This document shows, in pieces, positions 22,102-34,053 of a stretch of DNA of 64,000 nucleotides (its first letter is position 1; each line of letters starts with the position of its first letter). Under the pieces are notes generated by a model. That model saw nothing but the letters and a program-made list of their open reading frames with translations. It did no database searches and was not told the origin of the DNA. The stretch is from Dactylis glomerata (lineage: Eukaryota > Streptophyta > Magnoliopsida > Poales > Poaceae). The stretch is taken from NCBI GenBank assembly GCA_007115705.1, contig QXEO01000722.1, forward strand, positions 618,098 through 682,097, read 5' to 3'. Made by a program: the position numbers and the translations under genes.

Positions 22102-22216
22102 GATGCTAGGGCAGAACCGCCGGCCATTTATCCTGGGGCAGTAAGATCGAGGTTGGAATAGCTGGCCATTGACACTGGGGCAGAACCGCCAGCCATTGAT
22201 GCTGGGGCAGAAAGGA
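22090..22216. repeat. Short minisatellite, four imperfect units around GCCATTGATGCTGGGGCAGAA
   Basis: Units of about 27, 42, 27 and 28 bp, each with a GCCGGCC/GCTGGCC start and a CTGGGGCAG end, next to and overlapping the start of the coiled-coil gene. In one minus-strand frame they read as repeated WPAVLPQ-like peptides. Confidence 0.65.
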
Positions 22217-23247
22217 CGTCGTCGTTGGAACCACCAGATCTTGAAGATGTATAACGACAGTTAATAGAAAATAAAGATTTTGAACCGCCGCCGCCAGATT
22301 ATAAACAATAAACGTACATGGTGATGAAAACCAACCTAAAATCTTCGTACTCATGCCGGCCGCGCTTCTAGGACAAGGACGAAATTGAGCCCTCGCCCGC
22401 TGGCTTGTCATCTCTCCCGGCCGGTTCATTCTAGATAGCCAGCCCGCAGGATCTCTCCGTGGCCTTTGTCCTCTCCAGCACGGTTCTCTTACTATACCTG
22501 GGCCTTGCATTCGGAGGCATCGCTATGGGAGGGATGAAGAAGCGATGAAGAAGAGATGGTTGGAAGAGAAAGGGTGAGTAGTAGGGTCTCCAGGAGGAAG
22601 AAAGTGTATACTGGAATGAAGTGAAAGGTCTGGCCGTGTGGGTCAGTTATTATCCATCATTATTTACTAATCTCGTCACAACAGTCTACTCGCCTCCCTT
22701 TGAGCAATCTCGGCCGTCTGTCCAAATCAACGGGTCAAAGCAGATAGATTGCTTGCGAAGAGTCGCATGCGAAAGCCAAGGAATTGTTGGGGTTCCCGAG
22801 TAGGCTATACAGGCGTAGCTGTATACCCATAATAGCAATGGCAGTACTAGCCAAGCCTAGTTGCATGTCAAAGCTCTGTACTGTCTCATGAAATCAAGGG
22901 CCATGGCCCAGAGAAGAGCGTAGAGTCCTCATTATTTCATTGTTCATTCGGACACACAATCTGGAGTACTGTCCATGCCTGTCCAGAGGATTCTACAAGC
23001 ATCCTGTATGTACCTCCACATGCGGAACTTTTAGTCACGTCCAGGTTGCACCAAAACTGGAGTACATAAAACCGGGAAATGTGCTCCATGAGGTTTTCAA
23101 CATCTACCTATTTACAGGAATCACATGCATGCATCTATACCTTTCTGACATTAATATAACCTGGAGTACTGTACATCCCCGGCCAGAGGATTCTACAAGC
23201 ATCCTTTTTCTGAAACAAGGCACCTCCACATATGGAAATTTTAGTCA
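22217..23247. other. Intergenic DNA with one pair of ~80-bp direct repeats
   Basis: No supported gene. Segments at about 22961-23039 and 23160-23251 share CTGGAGTACTGT, AGAGGATTCTACAAGCATCC and TTTTAGTCAC in the same order, so they are a diverged direct duplication. The second copy ends at the insertion site of element B. Confidence 0.55.
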
Positions 23248-23252
23248 CTTCA

Positions 23253-24147
23253 TGATGAGGACATCCCTACGGTTGATACAACCGTTGCACCTACAGCCAC
23301 ACTTCCTCCCATTCCACAATTCCAAGGACCTCTCACAAGAGCTCGTGCACGCCAACTAAATTATCAGGTGCTTTCATTTCTAGGAACTATTCCTAATATT
23401 CATGAGAATATGATACTGCCTAAATCAGATGTGTTTATGTTACTTAGGAATGATGGGCCTAGCATGGATGAGAGGGACAAGCATTGGAGCATGATCGTGC
23501 ATGGAGATGATGGCAGCAATCGTGTGAGGATTCAGGATGACGCTGCAAGTGAAGATTTCAGAACTTTGAAGCCACCATAATGCTGCAAGGATGCTTGGCT
23601 GAAATTCACAAGTTACCAAATCATAAAATTCGTCCAAGGCTTTATATGGTGCTGTGTCACCTTATTTTATGGGTTAAACCCATGTATTTTTGTCATAGGT
23701 ATTTTAGGGATTTTCTGGAGGCTATTTTCGGATGGCCCATTAGGGCTGTACGAAAATCCCTGCCCTTTCCCTCCTAGCCATCATTAGAACTTGGATTTTG
23801 TTTAGTTAAAGACTTAGCCATGAGCTACTCTTTGCCATAGGCACAAGTATCAAATCGACCTTTTGTACTACACACAGACAGAATCCCACCTCTTCAATAA
23901 AGTCTTCATCTATATTCGCAATATCTTGATTGCATCTATTATTCTTGCTTGTTCTTCGATTGCTTGCAGGGATTGATCCTCATGATCAGGTTGATCTAGC
24001 TCCGGCGTGATCAATAGCCTCGGAAGTTGGTGTATCGATTGCTAAGGCGCAACGTCTCGCACGTTTGTAGTCGGATCGTCAACATCGACCTCCACCATAA
24101 TCGATAGTTATCGTCTCATCGAAAGATCGGGCACCTTTACCCTATCA
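23253..24147 (+). repeat. 5' LTR of element B (895 bp, with internal deletions)
   Basis: Aligns with 59107-60045 (939 bp) but lacks about 30 bp after GGAGGCTATT and about 13 bp including the CATATATACC stretch found at 59657-59666, which is the best TATA-box candidate in this family. The start TGATGAGGACATCC and end CCTATCA are intact. Confidence 0.9.
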
Positions 24148-25249
24148 AGTGGTATCAGATTTCGGGTTTCTCGGTGAGATCTTACTGTTTTCATAGTTAG
24201 ATTGCATCTGTTCTTCTTCCTATAAACCATAAAAAGCCAAAAATAATTAGGTTTAGATCCGTATCCTTGAAACACTTTTGGGCCTTTTGCATCTTTTCTT
24301 TTCAGTATTTGCTTTGTTGAATTCTAGTCTGCATCATCGTGTCCAGTGCTGGTTTTAGGTCTAGACCTTTAGAGTTTCGAGTTCTGGTCATAGCCATCAC
24401 CACCGCCACCACTGATTTCGCTATCACCACCGCCACCACCATTTTCGCTATCACCACCGCCACCACCGATTCCGCCATCACCACCGCCACCACCAATCCC
24501 GCTATCACCACCGCCATAAACTTTTTAGTTTTCCTACTCTTGTTTTCCATCATTGTAGATCTGATCCGAGTTGTAACTTGATCCGGGTTCTAGAAAGTTT
24601 CGGCCAGAAGGAAAGAGGAGGGGAGAAAAAAAAAGTCTGGAAACTCCTCCGAATTTTTTTTTGGCCTATACTGTTTTTAGGCTTCTGGGATCATTTTGAG
24701 CTATACGCCATTATAGTGAAAAAAAATTGGCATCTGCACGCTTTCCGGAGCTGTTTCGTGCAGTTTTCGGAAATTTCAAAAAAAAATCTTGAGCCTATAC
24801 TGATATTTCACCTTGCTGATCGTTTTGAGACACTTTCCATCATAGTGATTTTCGCCTCATTCGCACGCTGTTCAGAGCACTGCTGCCTGTTGCTTTTCAG
24901 TGTCGCGGCGTGACTCATTGTGTTCTAGGCTCGCGTCTCTAGCTTGGGATAGTCAAGGACTAGCACAGTACCGTCGTTGAGCCGTTATTCAACCTTGCAT
25001 TGCTGTTTTGAAATTGTTGCTACAGATATTGCAGCCACCCAGAGCTCCACATATTCCTACACCGTGCGTTGACACCACCTGGCAATCGCTCTATTCAATC
25101 TTCCTGAAGTTTGATCACGACGGTTGCTGATTGCCACCTGCTGCAGGGTAAGAACGGGTAAGAGTATTGGTTTGCTTGATAGATTACGCGTTTTCCACCC
25201 CTGTTCCTGTTGTATCTCTATTCTATAACTGTGCTTTTGCGTACTAATC

Positions 25250-28200
25250 ATGCCACCAGACAACAACGAGACACCGCCACTGGAGGGTGAAGCCTTGCAG
25301 GCTCACATCACCAAACTTTTGTCTGATCATATGCAGGATGTGGACAAGCATTTCAGTGACACGATGGAGCAACTCGAGGGACTCGAGACCACCTTCACCG
25401 CCAAGCTCGACGCTAAATTCCAGGAGGTGCTAGCATGTTTACCACCACCACCGGCTCGCGCGCCTCCTCCACAGCCGACTCGCGTGGCTCCTCCACAGAC
25501 CTTTGTGGGACATGCACAACGCGTTCTCCATGCACCGGCACAAACTTCGGCTATGGGTGCTGCTGCGGCACTACGGCTGCTAGCGTTGCAGGAGCTATGG
25601 GTGTTACATAGGCCCGCGATGCACAGTTCGATGATTATTATGGGAAGATGAGTACAAGGGCGAGTACGCGGATGACTTCACAGTTGATCAGCCACCTGGT
25701 CGTCCTCGGCCCTACATTCGCCGTCCACCTCCTCGTCCGTTGGTACGTGATGATGACCATGTTGCTAAACTGAAATTACATGTTCCTACGTTTGATGGTC
25801 GTTATAACCCTGATGCATACCTCTCTTAGGAATTAGAATTAGACCAGCGTTTTGCATGCTTAAATTATCTCGAGGATAGACGTGTTAGTGCTGCTACTTG
25901 TGAGTTTACTAGTTTTGCTTCCATATGGTGGTCTGAATACTGTCGTGCTAATCATGCTAATCCAATCACTACGTGGGATGCTTTAAAACATGCTATGCGT
26001 ATTCGTTTTGTTCCACCATATTATCAGCGTTCCATGCTTACCAAATTAGACGTCTAGATCAAGGCAAAAATTCTGTAGAGGATTACTATCAGGAGTTGCA
26101 AACTGGCATGCTGCATTGTGGTATAGAGGAGGATAATGAAGCATTAATGGCACGATTTGTAGGCGGGTTAAATAAGGAAATTTAGACTATTCTTTGATAT
26201 AAATCTTATCATACTATTACCCGTTTGTTCCATCTTGCTTGCAATGCTGAATGTGAAGTGCAGGATCGACGCGAGGCGACATGAACTAATTATTCTGCAG
26301 GGCGTTCTACTTGGAGATCACCGAGTTCGGCGTCACGGGCTACTGCACCTACACCTCCAGCGACCACATCCACGTGATCTGCAACTTCTACACCACCTCC
26401 ATTTGCTGCACGGAAGACTTCTACAGCACCAGCTCCGAGTGCTGCGTCCTCCATGGCATCTACGGGCAAGTCCAGCCAGATTCAGTGCTGCAAATGTGGT
26501 GGACTTGGTCATTTTGCATGTGATTGTGCCTCCTCCCGTGTGATGATTGCTCTTGAGGATGGTGGATACGACTCCGCCAGTGATTATGATGAAGATACTT
26601 TGGCTCTTATTGCATCTGATGAGCAATGTGCTGCAGCACCCACGGAGCAAGATTCTGAATATATGGCTGCAGAACATGCGGAGAAATACCCGAGTTTAGT
26701 TGCACAGCGAGTATTGAGTGCACAAATTACCAAGGCCGAGCCCGACCAGCGCCATAATCTATTCCATACCAAGGGCGTGGTTAAAGATCGTTGTATTCGC
26801 ATTATTATTGATGGTGGGAGCTACAACAACTTGGCGAGCATGGAGATGGTTGAAAATCTTGCTCTTATGACACGACCCCATCCTCGTCCATATCACATTC
26901 AATGGTTTAATAATAGCGGCAAGGTTAAGGTAACACGTACAGTTCGTGTGCATTTTACTATTGCTGCATATGCTGATTATGTTGAGTGTGATGTTGTTCC
27001 TATGCAAGCATGTGCTCTTTTACTTGGTAGACCATGGAAATTTGATACAAATTCTATACACTATGGTCACACGAATCAGTATTCTCTTATTCATAACGAT
27101 AAGGAAATTGTGTTACTTCCCATGTCTCCTGAAAGTATTTTAAAAGATGATCTTGCTAGAGCTAGTCGAGCACATAATGAGGGGACAAAGCTGAGCAAAA
27201 ATCAGATTGTTGCTAAGGAACTTATGCCTTCTACAAGTACTTCTAAATCTGCTCCAAAACATGCTAACGAAATTCGTTTGAAAAGTACTTGTTTGCTAGC
27301 TAGCAAATCTGATATTTCTGAAATTGATGTGAGTACTACTGCATGTTATGCTATCATTTGCAAAGAAGTGTTGTTTTCGGCTGAGGAGATGCCTTCTTCT
27401 TTGCCACCAGCTGTTGCTAACATTTTGCAGGAGTATGCGAACATTTTCCCAGAAGATGTACCTCCAGGACTGCCACCTATTCGTGGAATTGAGCACCAAA
27501 TTGATTTGATTCCTGAAGCATCTTTGCCCAACCATGCGCCATATCGTACCAATCCGGAGGAGACGAAAGAGATTCAGCGACAAATTCAAGAACTTCTTGA
27601 CAAGGGTCATATTCGTGAGTCTCTTAGTCCTTGTGCTGTTCCTATTATTTTGGTACCAAAGAAAGATGGTTCTTCGCGCATGTGTACTGATTGCAGAGCA
27701 ATCAATACTATTACTATTCGCTATCGTCATCCTATTCCTCGTTTAGATGACATGCTTGATGAATTGAGTGGCTCTACCATGTTCTCTAAGGTTGATTTGC
27801 GTAGTGGTTACCACAAAATTCGTATGAAGTTAGGAGATGAATGGAAAACTGTATTTAAAACTAAATTTGGCCTATATGAGTGGTTAGTGATGCCCTTTGG
27901 TTTAACTAATGCTCCCAGCACTTTCATGAGATTAATGAATGAAGTTTTACGTGCTTTTATTGGACATTTTGTGGTGGTATATTTTGATGATATATTGATA
28001 TATAGCAAATCTGTAGAAGAACATTTGGAACATTTACGTGCTGTTTTTGATGCTTTACGTGCTGCACGTTTGTTTGGTAACATTGCAAAGTGCACCTTTT
28101 GCACGAATAGAGTTGCTTTTCTTGGCTATGTTGGTACAACACAGGGTATTGAAGTTGATCCTGCCAAGATTGAAGCAATTTCAAGTTGGCCACAACCCAA

Positions 28201-28353
28201 AACAGTCACACAAGTGAGGAGCTTCCTTGGCCTCGCTAGATTTTATAGGCGCTTTGTCAAAGATTTTGGTTCCATTGCAGCGCCGCTGAACGAGCTTACT
28301 AAGAAAGATGTGCCCTTTGTTTGGGGCAATGCACAACAAGACGCCTTCATGTT
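25250..28353 (+). pseudogene. Element B gag-pro-RT part, broken and cut by element C
   Basis: The start ATG is 25250 (MPPDNNETPP). The gag part has a frameshift near 25640, a TAG at 25827-25829 where the relatives have TGG, another frameshift near 26050 and stops near 26184-26197. From about 26453 the frame is open again to the insertion of C at 28353. It holds a CCHC knuckle (26486-26527), a protease with IIDGG (near 26802), an RT with YFDD (about 27978-27989) and the start of the RNase H linker. The downstream residues after 28353 belong to C and are not part of this protein. Confidence 0.88.
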
Positions 28354-29278
28354 TAATAGGGCAAAGGTGTCCGATCTTTCGATGAGATCTTGATACGTCG
28401 ATTTGGTGGGTGGAGTTTGTGCTTGACGATCCGACTACACGTGCGAAGCTCGTGCGCCAATGCAATCGCTAGGACAATCTCCGGGAGTTACTGATCTTGC
28501 GGGTGCACGATCAGCCTGACCAGCGAGGGTCTTAATTCCTACCTGAAATCGAGAACAAGTAAGAACTAATACAGCAATCAAGATATTGCGGATGAAAGAT
28601 GTATGCTTTATTCAAAAGGTGGGATTCCGAATAGGCGGTCTTCTTCTGGGCGATTGGCCTCAAAAGTCGAGCTCGTAGTTGCAGCAAGGGCTAACTTTTA
28701 GTCTAATCAAAATCCGCGTTCTAATGACGGCTACGGGGGTATTTGAGGAGGAAAAGGTAGGGGTGCGACCAGCCATGGGTTGGGTGGTCGAACGGACCCC
28801 TAACAGGCCTTTTCTCCTCAAATTCGGACTCCTAAAAGTGGCTGTCTTATTTGCTGCGAAATTTACATGGGCCTGGCCCAAAAATAGAAGTGACGCAGCA
28901 CCATATGTATTTATGGACGAAATTATGAAGTAGCTCTTTGTATATTTCGTCCAAGTCTTCATCCTTCATTATGGTGGCTTCAAAGTTCTGAAATCTCCAC
29001 TCGTGGCGTCTTCTTCAATCCTCAAACGCATGCTGCCATCTCCATGCACGATCATGCTCCAATGCTTGTCCCTCTCATCCATGCTAGGTCCATCATTCCT
29101 AAGAGTAACAAACATATCTGATTTAGGCAACATCATATTCTCATGTATGTGAGAAAGAGTTCCAAGAAACGAAAGTACCTGATAGTTAAGTTGCTTGGCA
29201 CGAGCTCGAGTGATGGGTCCTTGTATGTGTTCCGCTGTAGGTACAGCGGGTGTATCAATAGATGGGATGTCCTCATCA
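28354..29278 (-). repeat. 3' LTR of element C
   Basis: No difference from 35216-36140 was found by eye. The first 310 bp on the coding strand (29278-28969) contain the end of the polyprotein frame. The outer end is TAATAG on the plus strand, next to ATGTT. Confidence 0.93.
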
Positions 29279-32200
29279 TGCTCCCCTTCTTGAATTGAAG
29301 TCGTCCTCGACGCAACCTCATCTTCTTCACCGAAGTAAGGTTTTAAATCTGCAATGTTAAATGTAGGACTTACCGTACCAAAATCTGCAGGAAGCTCCAG
29401 TTTATATGCATTATCATTGATTTTCTCTATCACCTTAAAAGGACCATCAGCACGTGGCATTAACTTAGACTTGCGCAAATCAGGAAAACGATCTTTGCGC
29501 AAATGCAACCAAACAAGATCACCAACCTCAAACACAACATGCTTTCGTCCTCTATCCCCAGCAACTTTATACTTAACATTCATGCGTTCTATGTTGTCTT
29601 TAGTAGTTGCATGCAATTTTAAAATCAATTCAGCACGCTGTGTAGCATCGAAATTATTTTGCACTGAAGATGGTAAAGGCAACAAATCAATAGGTGCACG
29701 TGGAACAAAACCATAGACAATCTGAAAAGGGCTCATCTTTGTGGTAGAATGCAGCGAACGATTATAAGCAAACTCAATATGAGGCAAACATTCCTCCCAC
29801 AATTTTAAGTTCTTCTTTAAAACAGCCCGCAGCATGGTAGATAAAGTTCTATTAACTACTTCAGTTTGTCCATCAGTTTGGGGATGACATGTAGTACTAA
29901 ACAGCAATTTAGTCCCCAACTTAGCCCATAAACATCTCCAAAAGTGGCTAAGAAATTTAGTATCACGATCAGAAACAATAGTATTTGGCACACCATGCAA
30001 ACGAACGATATCACGAAAAAATAATTCAGCAATGTGCGCAGCATCATCGGTCTTGTGACAAGGAATAAAGTGTGCCATCTTAGAAAACCGATCCACAACA
30101 ACAAAAATACTATCCCTCCCCTTCTGTGTACGAGGTAATCCCAAAACAAAGTCCATTGAAATATCCTCCCAAGGAACACTAGGAACAGGAAGAGGCATAT
30201 ATAAACCATGTGGATTAAGGCGAGACTTAGCTTTTTGACAAGTAGTGCAGCGTGCCACGAATCTCTCAACATCTCGCCGCATGCGTGGCCAAAAGAAGTG
30301 TGCAGCAAGAACATCCTCCGTCTTCTTGACACCAAAGTGTCCCATTAATCCTCCTCCATGCGCCTCCTGTAACAACAAAAGACGAACGGAACCATCTGGG
30401 ATGCATAGTTTGTTAGCACGGAACACAAATCCATCATTAAGGATGAATTTGTTCCATGTCCTACCATCTTTACAATTTTGCAACACATCTTTAAATTCAG
30501 CATCATGCAAGTATTGTTCCTTTATAGTTTCCAACCCAAAAATTTTGAAGTCAAGCTGAGATAACATAGTATAACGGCGCGACAAAGCATCAGCAATAAT
30601 ATTATCTTTACCCTTTTTGTGTTTGATAACATAAGGAAAAGATTCAATAAATTCAACCCACTTGGCATGGCGACGATTCAGTTTTGCTTGACTACGAATA
30701 TGCTTCAAAGATTCATGATCAGAATGTATAACAAATTCTTTAGGCCATAAATAATGTTGCCAAGTTTCTAATGTCCGAACCAGCGCATATAATTCTTTAT
30801 CATAAGTAGAATAGTTCAGACTAGGCCCACTCAATTTTTCACTAAAATATGCTACAGGTTTGCCCTCTTGTAATAACACACCTCCCAAACCAATGCCACT
30901 AGCATCACATTCAAGTTCAAACGTCTTATTAAAATCAGGAAGTTGGAGTAATGGAGCATGTGTTAACTTATCTTTCAGTATCATGAAGGCCTCTTGTTGT
31001 GCATCGCCCCAAACAAAGGGCACATCCTTCTTTGTGAGCTCATTCAATGACGCAGCAATAGAACCAAAATCTTTGACAAAGCGCCTATAAAACCCAGCAA
31101 GACCAAGAAAACTCCTTACTTGGGTGACCGTCTTGGGCTGTGGCCAATTATCAATAGCTTCAATCTTGGCTGGATCAACTTCAATTCCCTGTTCTGTAAC
31201 AACATAACCAAGAAAAGCAACTCTATTTGTGCAGAAGGTGCACTTCTCAAGATTACCATACAAACGTGCATCACGTAAAGCATTGAAAACAGCACGTAAA
31301 TGATCCAAATGGTCCTCTAAAGATTTGCTATATATGAGAATGTCATCAAAATATACCACCACAAAACGACCAATAAAAGCACGGAAAACTTCGTTCATCA
31401 GTCTCATAAAGGTACTAGGTGCATTAGTTAAACCAAACGGCATTACTAACCACTCATATAAACCGAACTTAGTTTTAAAAGCTGTTTTCCATTCATCTCC
31501 TAATTGCATACGAATTTGGTGGTAACCACTACGCAAATCAACTTTAGAGAACATAATAGAACCACTCAACTCATCTAGCATGTCATCCAAACGAGGTATA
31601 GGGTGACGATATCGAATGGTAATATTATTAATAGCACGACAATCAGTACACATGCGCGAAGAACCATCTTTCTTAGGTACTAAAATAATAGGAACAGCGC
31701 ATGGACTAAGAGACTCACGAATATAACCTTTGTCCAATAAACTCTGGATCTGTCGTTGTATCTCTTTTGTTTCTTCAGGATTGGTGCGATATGGCGCACG
31801 GTTGGGCAGCGAAGCTCCTGGAATCAAATCAATTTGGTGTTCTATTCCACGAATAGGTGGAAGTCCAGGTGGAACATCTTGTGGAAAAACATCCATGTAT
31901 TCCTGCAAAAGGTTAGCAACCGCAGGTGGCAAAGAAGGAGGCATATCCTCAAATGAAAACAGTACTTCTTTGCAAATAATAGCATAGCATGGAGTAATAT
32001 TGACATCAATTTCAGCAAGATCAGATTTGCTAGCAAGTAAACAAGGATTCTTCAAACGAATTTCAGTAGCATGGTTAGAATCAGATTTAGAAGAATGCTT
32101 AGGTGGTACAAAATCTGCAGCAATAATCTGATTCTCACTCTTATGTTTGTCCTCATTTTTTAATCTACTAGCTCTAGCAAGATCATCTTTCAAAATTTGT

Positions 32201-34053
32201 TCCGGAGTCATGGGTTTAAGTCCAATTTTCTTGCCAGCATGTGTAAGAGAATACTGATTTGTTTTACCATTATGTACAGATTCTCTATCAAATTGCCATG
32301 GTCTACCAAGTAACAAAGAACAAGCTTGCATAGGTACAACATCACAATCAACAAAATCTGAATAAGTACCAATAGTAAAATGCACGCGTGCAGTTCTTGT
32401 TACCTTGAGCTTACGGGAGCTCTCAAACCATTGAATGTAATATGGATGAGGTCGTTGTCGTGTGGGCAGAGCAAGCTTCTCCACCATGTCAATACTAGCC
32501 AGATTGTTACAACTCCCTCCATCAATGATGATCCGGATAGCTCTCTCCTTAACAACGCCTCTTGTTTGAAACAAGTTGTGGCGTTGATCATGCTCAGCCT
32601 TGCTCAATTGCACACTCAAGACACGTTGTGCAACTAAGCTCTTGTATTGATCAGCAGTTTCAGCTCCCATTACCTCCATCTCCTTGTCAGAATCAGAATT
32701 GGCACCATCACGTGCAGCAATAAGTGCCAATGTATCATCATCAAAATCACTTGCAGAGTCATATTCGCCATCTTCAAGTACCACCATCACACGTTTGGTT
32801 CTGCATTCTTTTTCAATGTGACCAAACCCAAAACACTTGCGACATTGAATATCGCGAGTCTTCCCCGTGGAGGCCATGGAAGAAGAACTCCGTGTCGGAC
32901 CAGCAGATGGTGATGGAGCAGGAGCAGGAGCAGGTGGCGTTCTTGACGTCGGCGTGGTATACCTGGAGGTGGAAGGACCTGGTGCATCCCCACGAGAAGG
33001 TGGAGCTGATTGGCGCGCAGACCATGAAGAAGTACGACCTGCAGAATTATTAGGTCTTCTCCATGATGGTTGACGATCCTGCACTTCAAGTTCAGCTTTG
33101 CAAGCAAGGTGAAATAAACGAGTAATAGTATTGTACTCCTTGTAGTCTAAAATATGCTGAATCTCCTTATTTAAACCACCAAAGAAACGTGCAAGCATAG
33201 CTTCATTATCCTCTACAATACCACAACGAATCATGCCCGTTTGTAACTCTTGATAATACTCTTGTACAGAATTTTTGCCTTGTTCTAAACGAGTTAATTT
33301 TTTAAGCAAGTCTCGTTGATAATGTGGAGGTACAAAACGAGTACGCATGGCATGTTTTAGACCAAGCCAAGTAGCAGGAATATTAGCATGATTGACTCGA
33401 CAATATTCAGACCACCAGATAGAAGCAAAATCAGTAAATTCACATGTAGCAGCACTAACACGCAAATGCTCAGGGTAGCGTAAACATGCAAAACGTTGCT
33501 CTACTTCTAATTCCCAAGTGAGATATGCATCAGGATTATATCTACCCTCAAATGGCGGAATATTTAATTTTAGCTTAGCCACATGGTCATCATCACGTAC
33601 CGGACGCGGAGGTGGACGAGCGTTGCGGTTGTATTGCCGCGGACGGCCAGGTGCAGGTTGTTGGACCTCATCCTCGTCGAGCTCGTTTTCATCTTCGAAC
33701 TCGTTTTCCCCCTCGTCAGCAGCATATCCGTCCTGGGTGGCCGCCTCCGTAGCGGCCGCAGCAGCTGCCGCAGCTGTAAGAGGAACGCGGCGAGCACGTG
33801 GTACAGGGACGGCCGGCCGTGGCAGTGGTGGTAAACGGGCCAGGACTTCCTGGAACCGGGCATCGAGCTTGGTGTTGAAGGATGCCTCAAGACCAGCCAT
33901 CTTGTCCATCGCATCAGAAAGCTTGGAATCAACATCACCCAAGCGTGTGTCCACATCTTGTGCACGCCCCACCAACAGCCGTGTGAAGTGGGCATGCAAC
34001 TCTGCACTAGTCATCTTCTCTGGATCAACATCATCCTTCGGGGTTCCTGTCAT
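28969..34053 (-). CDS. Gag-pro-RT-RNaseH-integrase polyprotein of element C
   Basis: One open frame of 1,694 residues from the ATG at 34053 (a GTG seven codons earlier is not used as a start). All motifs are present: gag core, CCHC knuckle, IIDGG protease, RT with YFDD, RNase H, integrase zinc finger with two His and two Cys, catalytic D, D, E with 35 residues between the last two, GPF, and the LTR-encoded tail with GPITRARA. Where A and C differ, C usually has the residue shared with B and D (for example R before the RT MCTD, and IIADALSRR in RNase H), so C looks like the less damaged copy. One exception is AASLNEL, where the others have AAPLNEL. It is the best candidate in the window for an autonomous element. 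Confidence 0.95.
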   Translation of the reverse strand: MTGTPKDDVDPEKMTSAELHAHFTRLLVGRAQDVDTRLGDVDSKLSDAMDKMAGLEASFNTKLDARFQEVLARLPPLPRPAVPVPRARRVPLTAAAAAAAATEAATQDGYAADEGENEFEDENELDEDEVQQPAPGRPRQYNRNARPPPRPVRDDDHVAKLKLNIPPFEGRYNPDAYLTWELEVEQRFACLRYPEHLRVSAATCEFTDFASIWWSEYCRVNHANIPATWLGLKHAMRTRFVPPHYQRDLLKKLTRLEQGKNSVQEYYQELQTGMIRCGIVEDNEAMLARFFGGLNKEIQHILDYKEYNTITRLFHLACKAELEVQDRQPSWRRPNNSAGRTSSWSARQSAPPSRGDAPGPSTSRYTTPTSRTPPAPAPAPSPSAGPTRSSSSMASTGKTRDIQCRKCFGFGHIEKECRTKRVMVVLEDGEYDSASDFDDDTLALIAARDGANSDSDKEMEVMGAETADQYKSLVAQRVLSVQLSKAEHDQRHNLFQTRGVVKERAIRIIIDGGSCNNLASIDMVEKLALPTRQRPHPYYIQWFESSRKLKVTRTARVHFTIGTYSDFVDCDVVPMQACSLLLGRPWQFDRESVHNGKTNQYSLTHAGKKIGLKPMTPEQILKDDLARASRLKNEDKHKSENQIIAADFVPPKHSSKSDSNHATEIRLKNPCLLASKSDLAEIDVNITPCYAIICKEVLFSFEDMPPSLPPAVANLLQEYMDVFPQDVPPGLPPIRGIEHQIDLIPGASLPNRAPYRTNPEETKEIQRQIQSLLDKGYIRESLSPCAVPIILVPKKDGSSRMCTDCRAINNITIRYRHPIPRLDDMLDELSGSIMFSKVDLRSGYHQIRMQLGDEWKTAFKTKFGLYEWLVMPFGLTNAPSTFMRLMNEVFRAFIGRFVVVYFDDILIYSKSLEDHLDHLRAVFNALRDARLYGNLEKCTFCTNRVAFLGYVVTEQGIEVDPAKIEAIDNWPQPKTVTQVRSFLGLAGFYRRFVKDFGSIAASLNELTKKDVPFVWGDAQQEAFMILKDKLTHAPLLQLPDFNKTFELECDASGIGLGGVLLQEGKPVAYFSEKLSGPSLNYSTYDKELYALVRTLETWQHYLWPKEFVIHSDHESLKHIRSQAKLNRRHAKWVEFIESFPYVIKHKKGKDNIIADALSRRYTMLSQLDFKIFGLETIKEQYLHDAEFKDVLQNCKDGRTWNKFILNDGFVFRANKLCIPDGSVRLLLLQEAHGGGLMGHFGVKKTEDVLAAHFFWPRMRRDVERFVARCTTCQKAKSRLNPHGLYMPLPVPSVPWEDISMDFVLGLPRTQKGRDSIFVVVDRFSKMAHFIPCHKTDDAAHIAELFFRDIVRLHGVPNTIVSDRDTKFLSHFWRCLWAKLGTKLLFSTTCHPQTDGQTEVVNRTLSTMLRAVLKKNLKLWEECLPHIEFAYNRSLHSTTKMSPFQIVYGFVPRAPIDLLPLPSSVQNNFDATQRAELILKLHATTKDNIERMNVKYKVAGDRGRKHVVFEVGDLVWLHLRKDRFPDLRKSKLMPRADGPFKVIEKINDNAYKLELPADFGTVSPTFNIADLKPYFGEEDEVASRTTSIQEGEHDEDIPSIDTPAVPTAEHIQGPITRARAKQLNYQVLSFLGTLSHIHENMMLPKSDMFVTLRNDGPSMDERDKHWSMIVHGDGSMRLRIEEDATSGDFRTLKPP

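Noticed and set aside
24390..24515. Possible CRISPR-like or coding repeat (CACCACCGCC-rich)
   Set aside because: A simple imperfect 27-bp minisatellite in the leader of element B. No spacers of constant length and not in a prokaryotic context.
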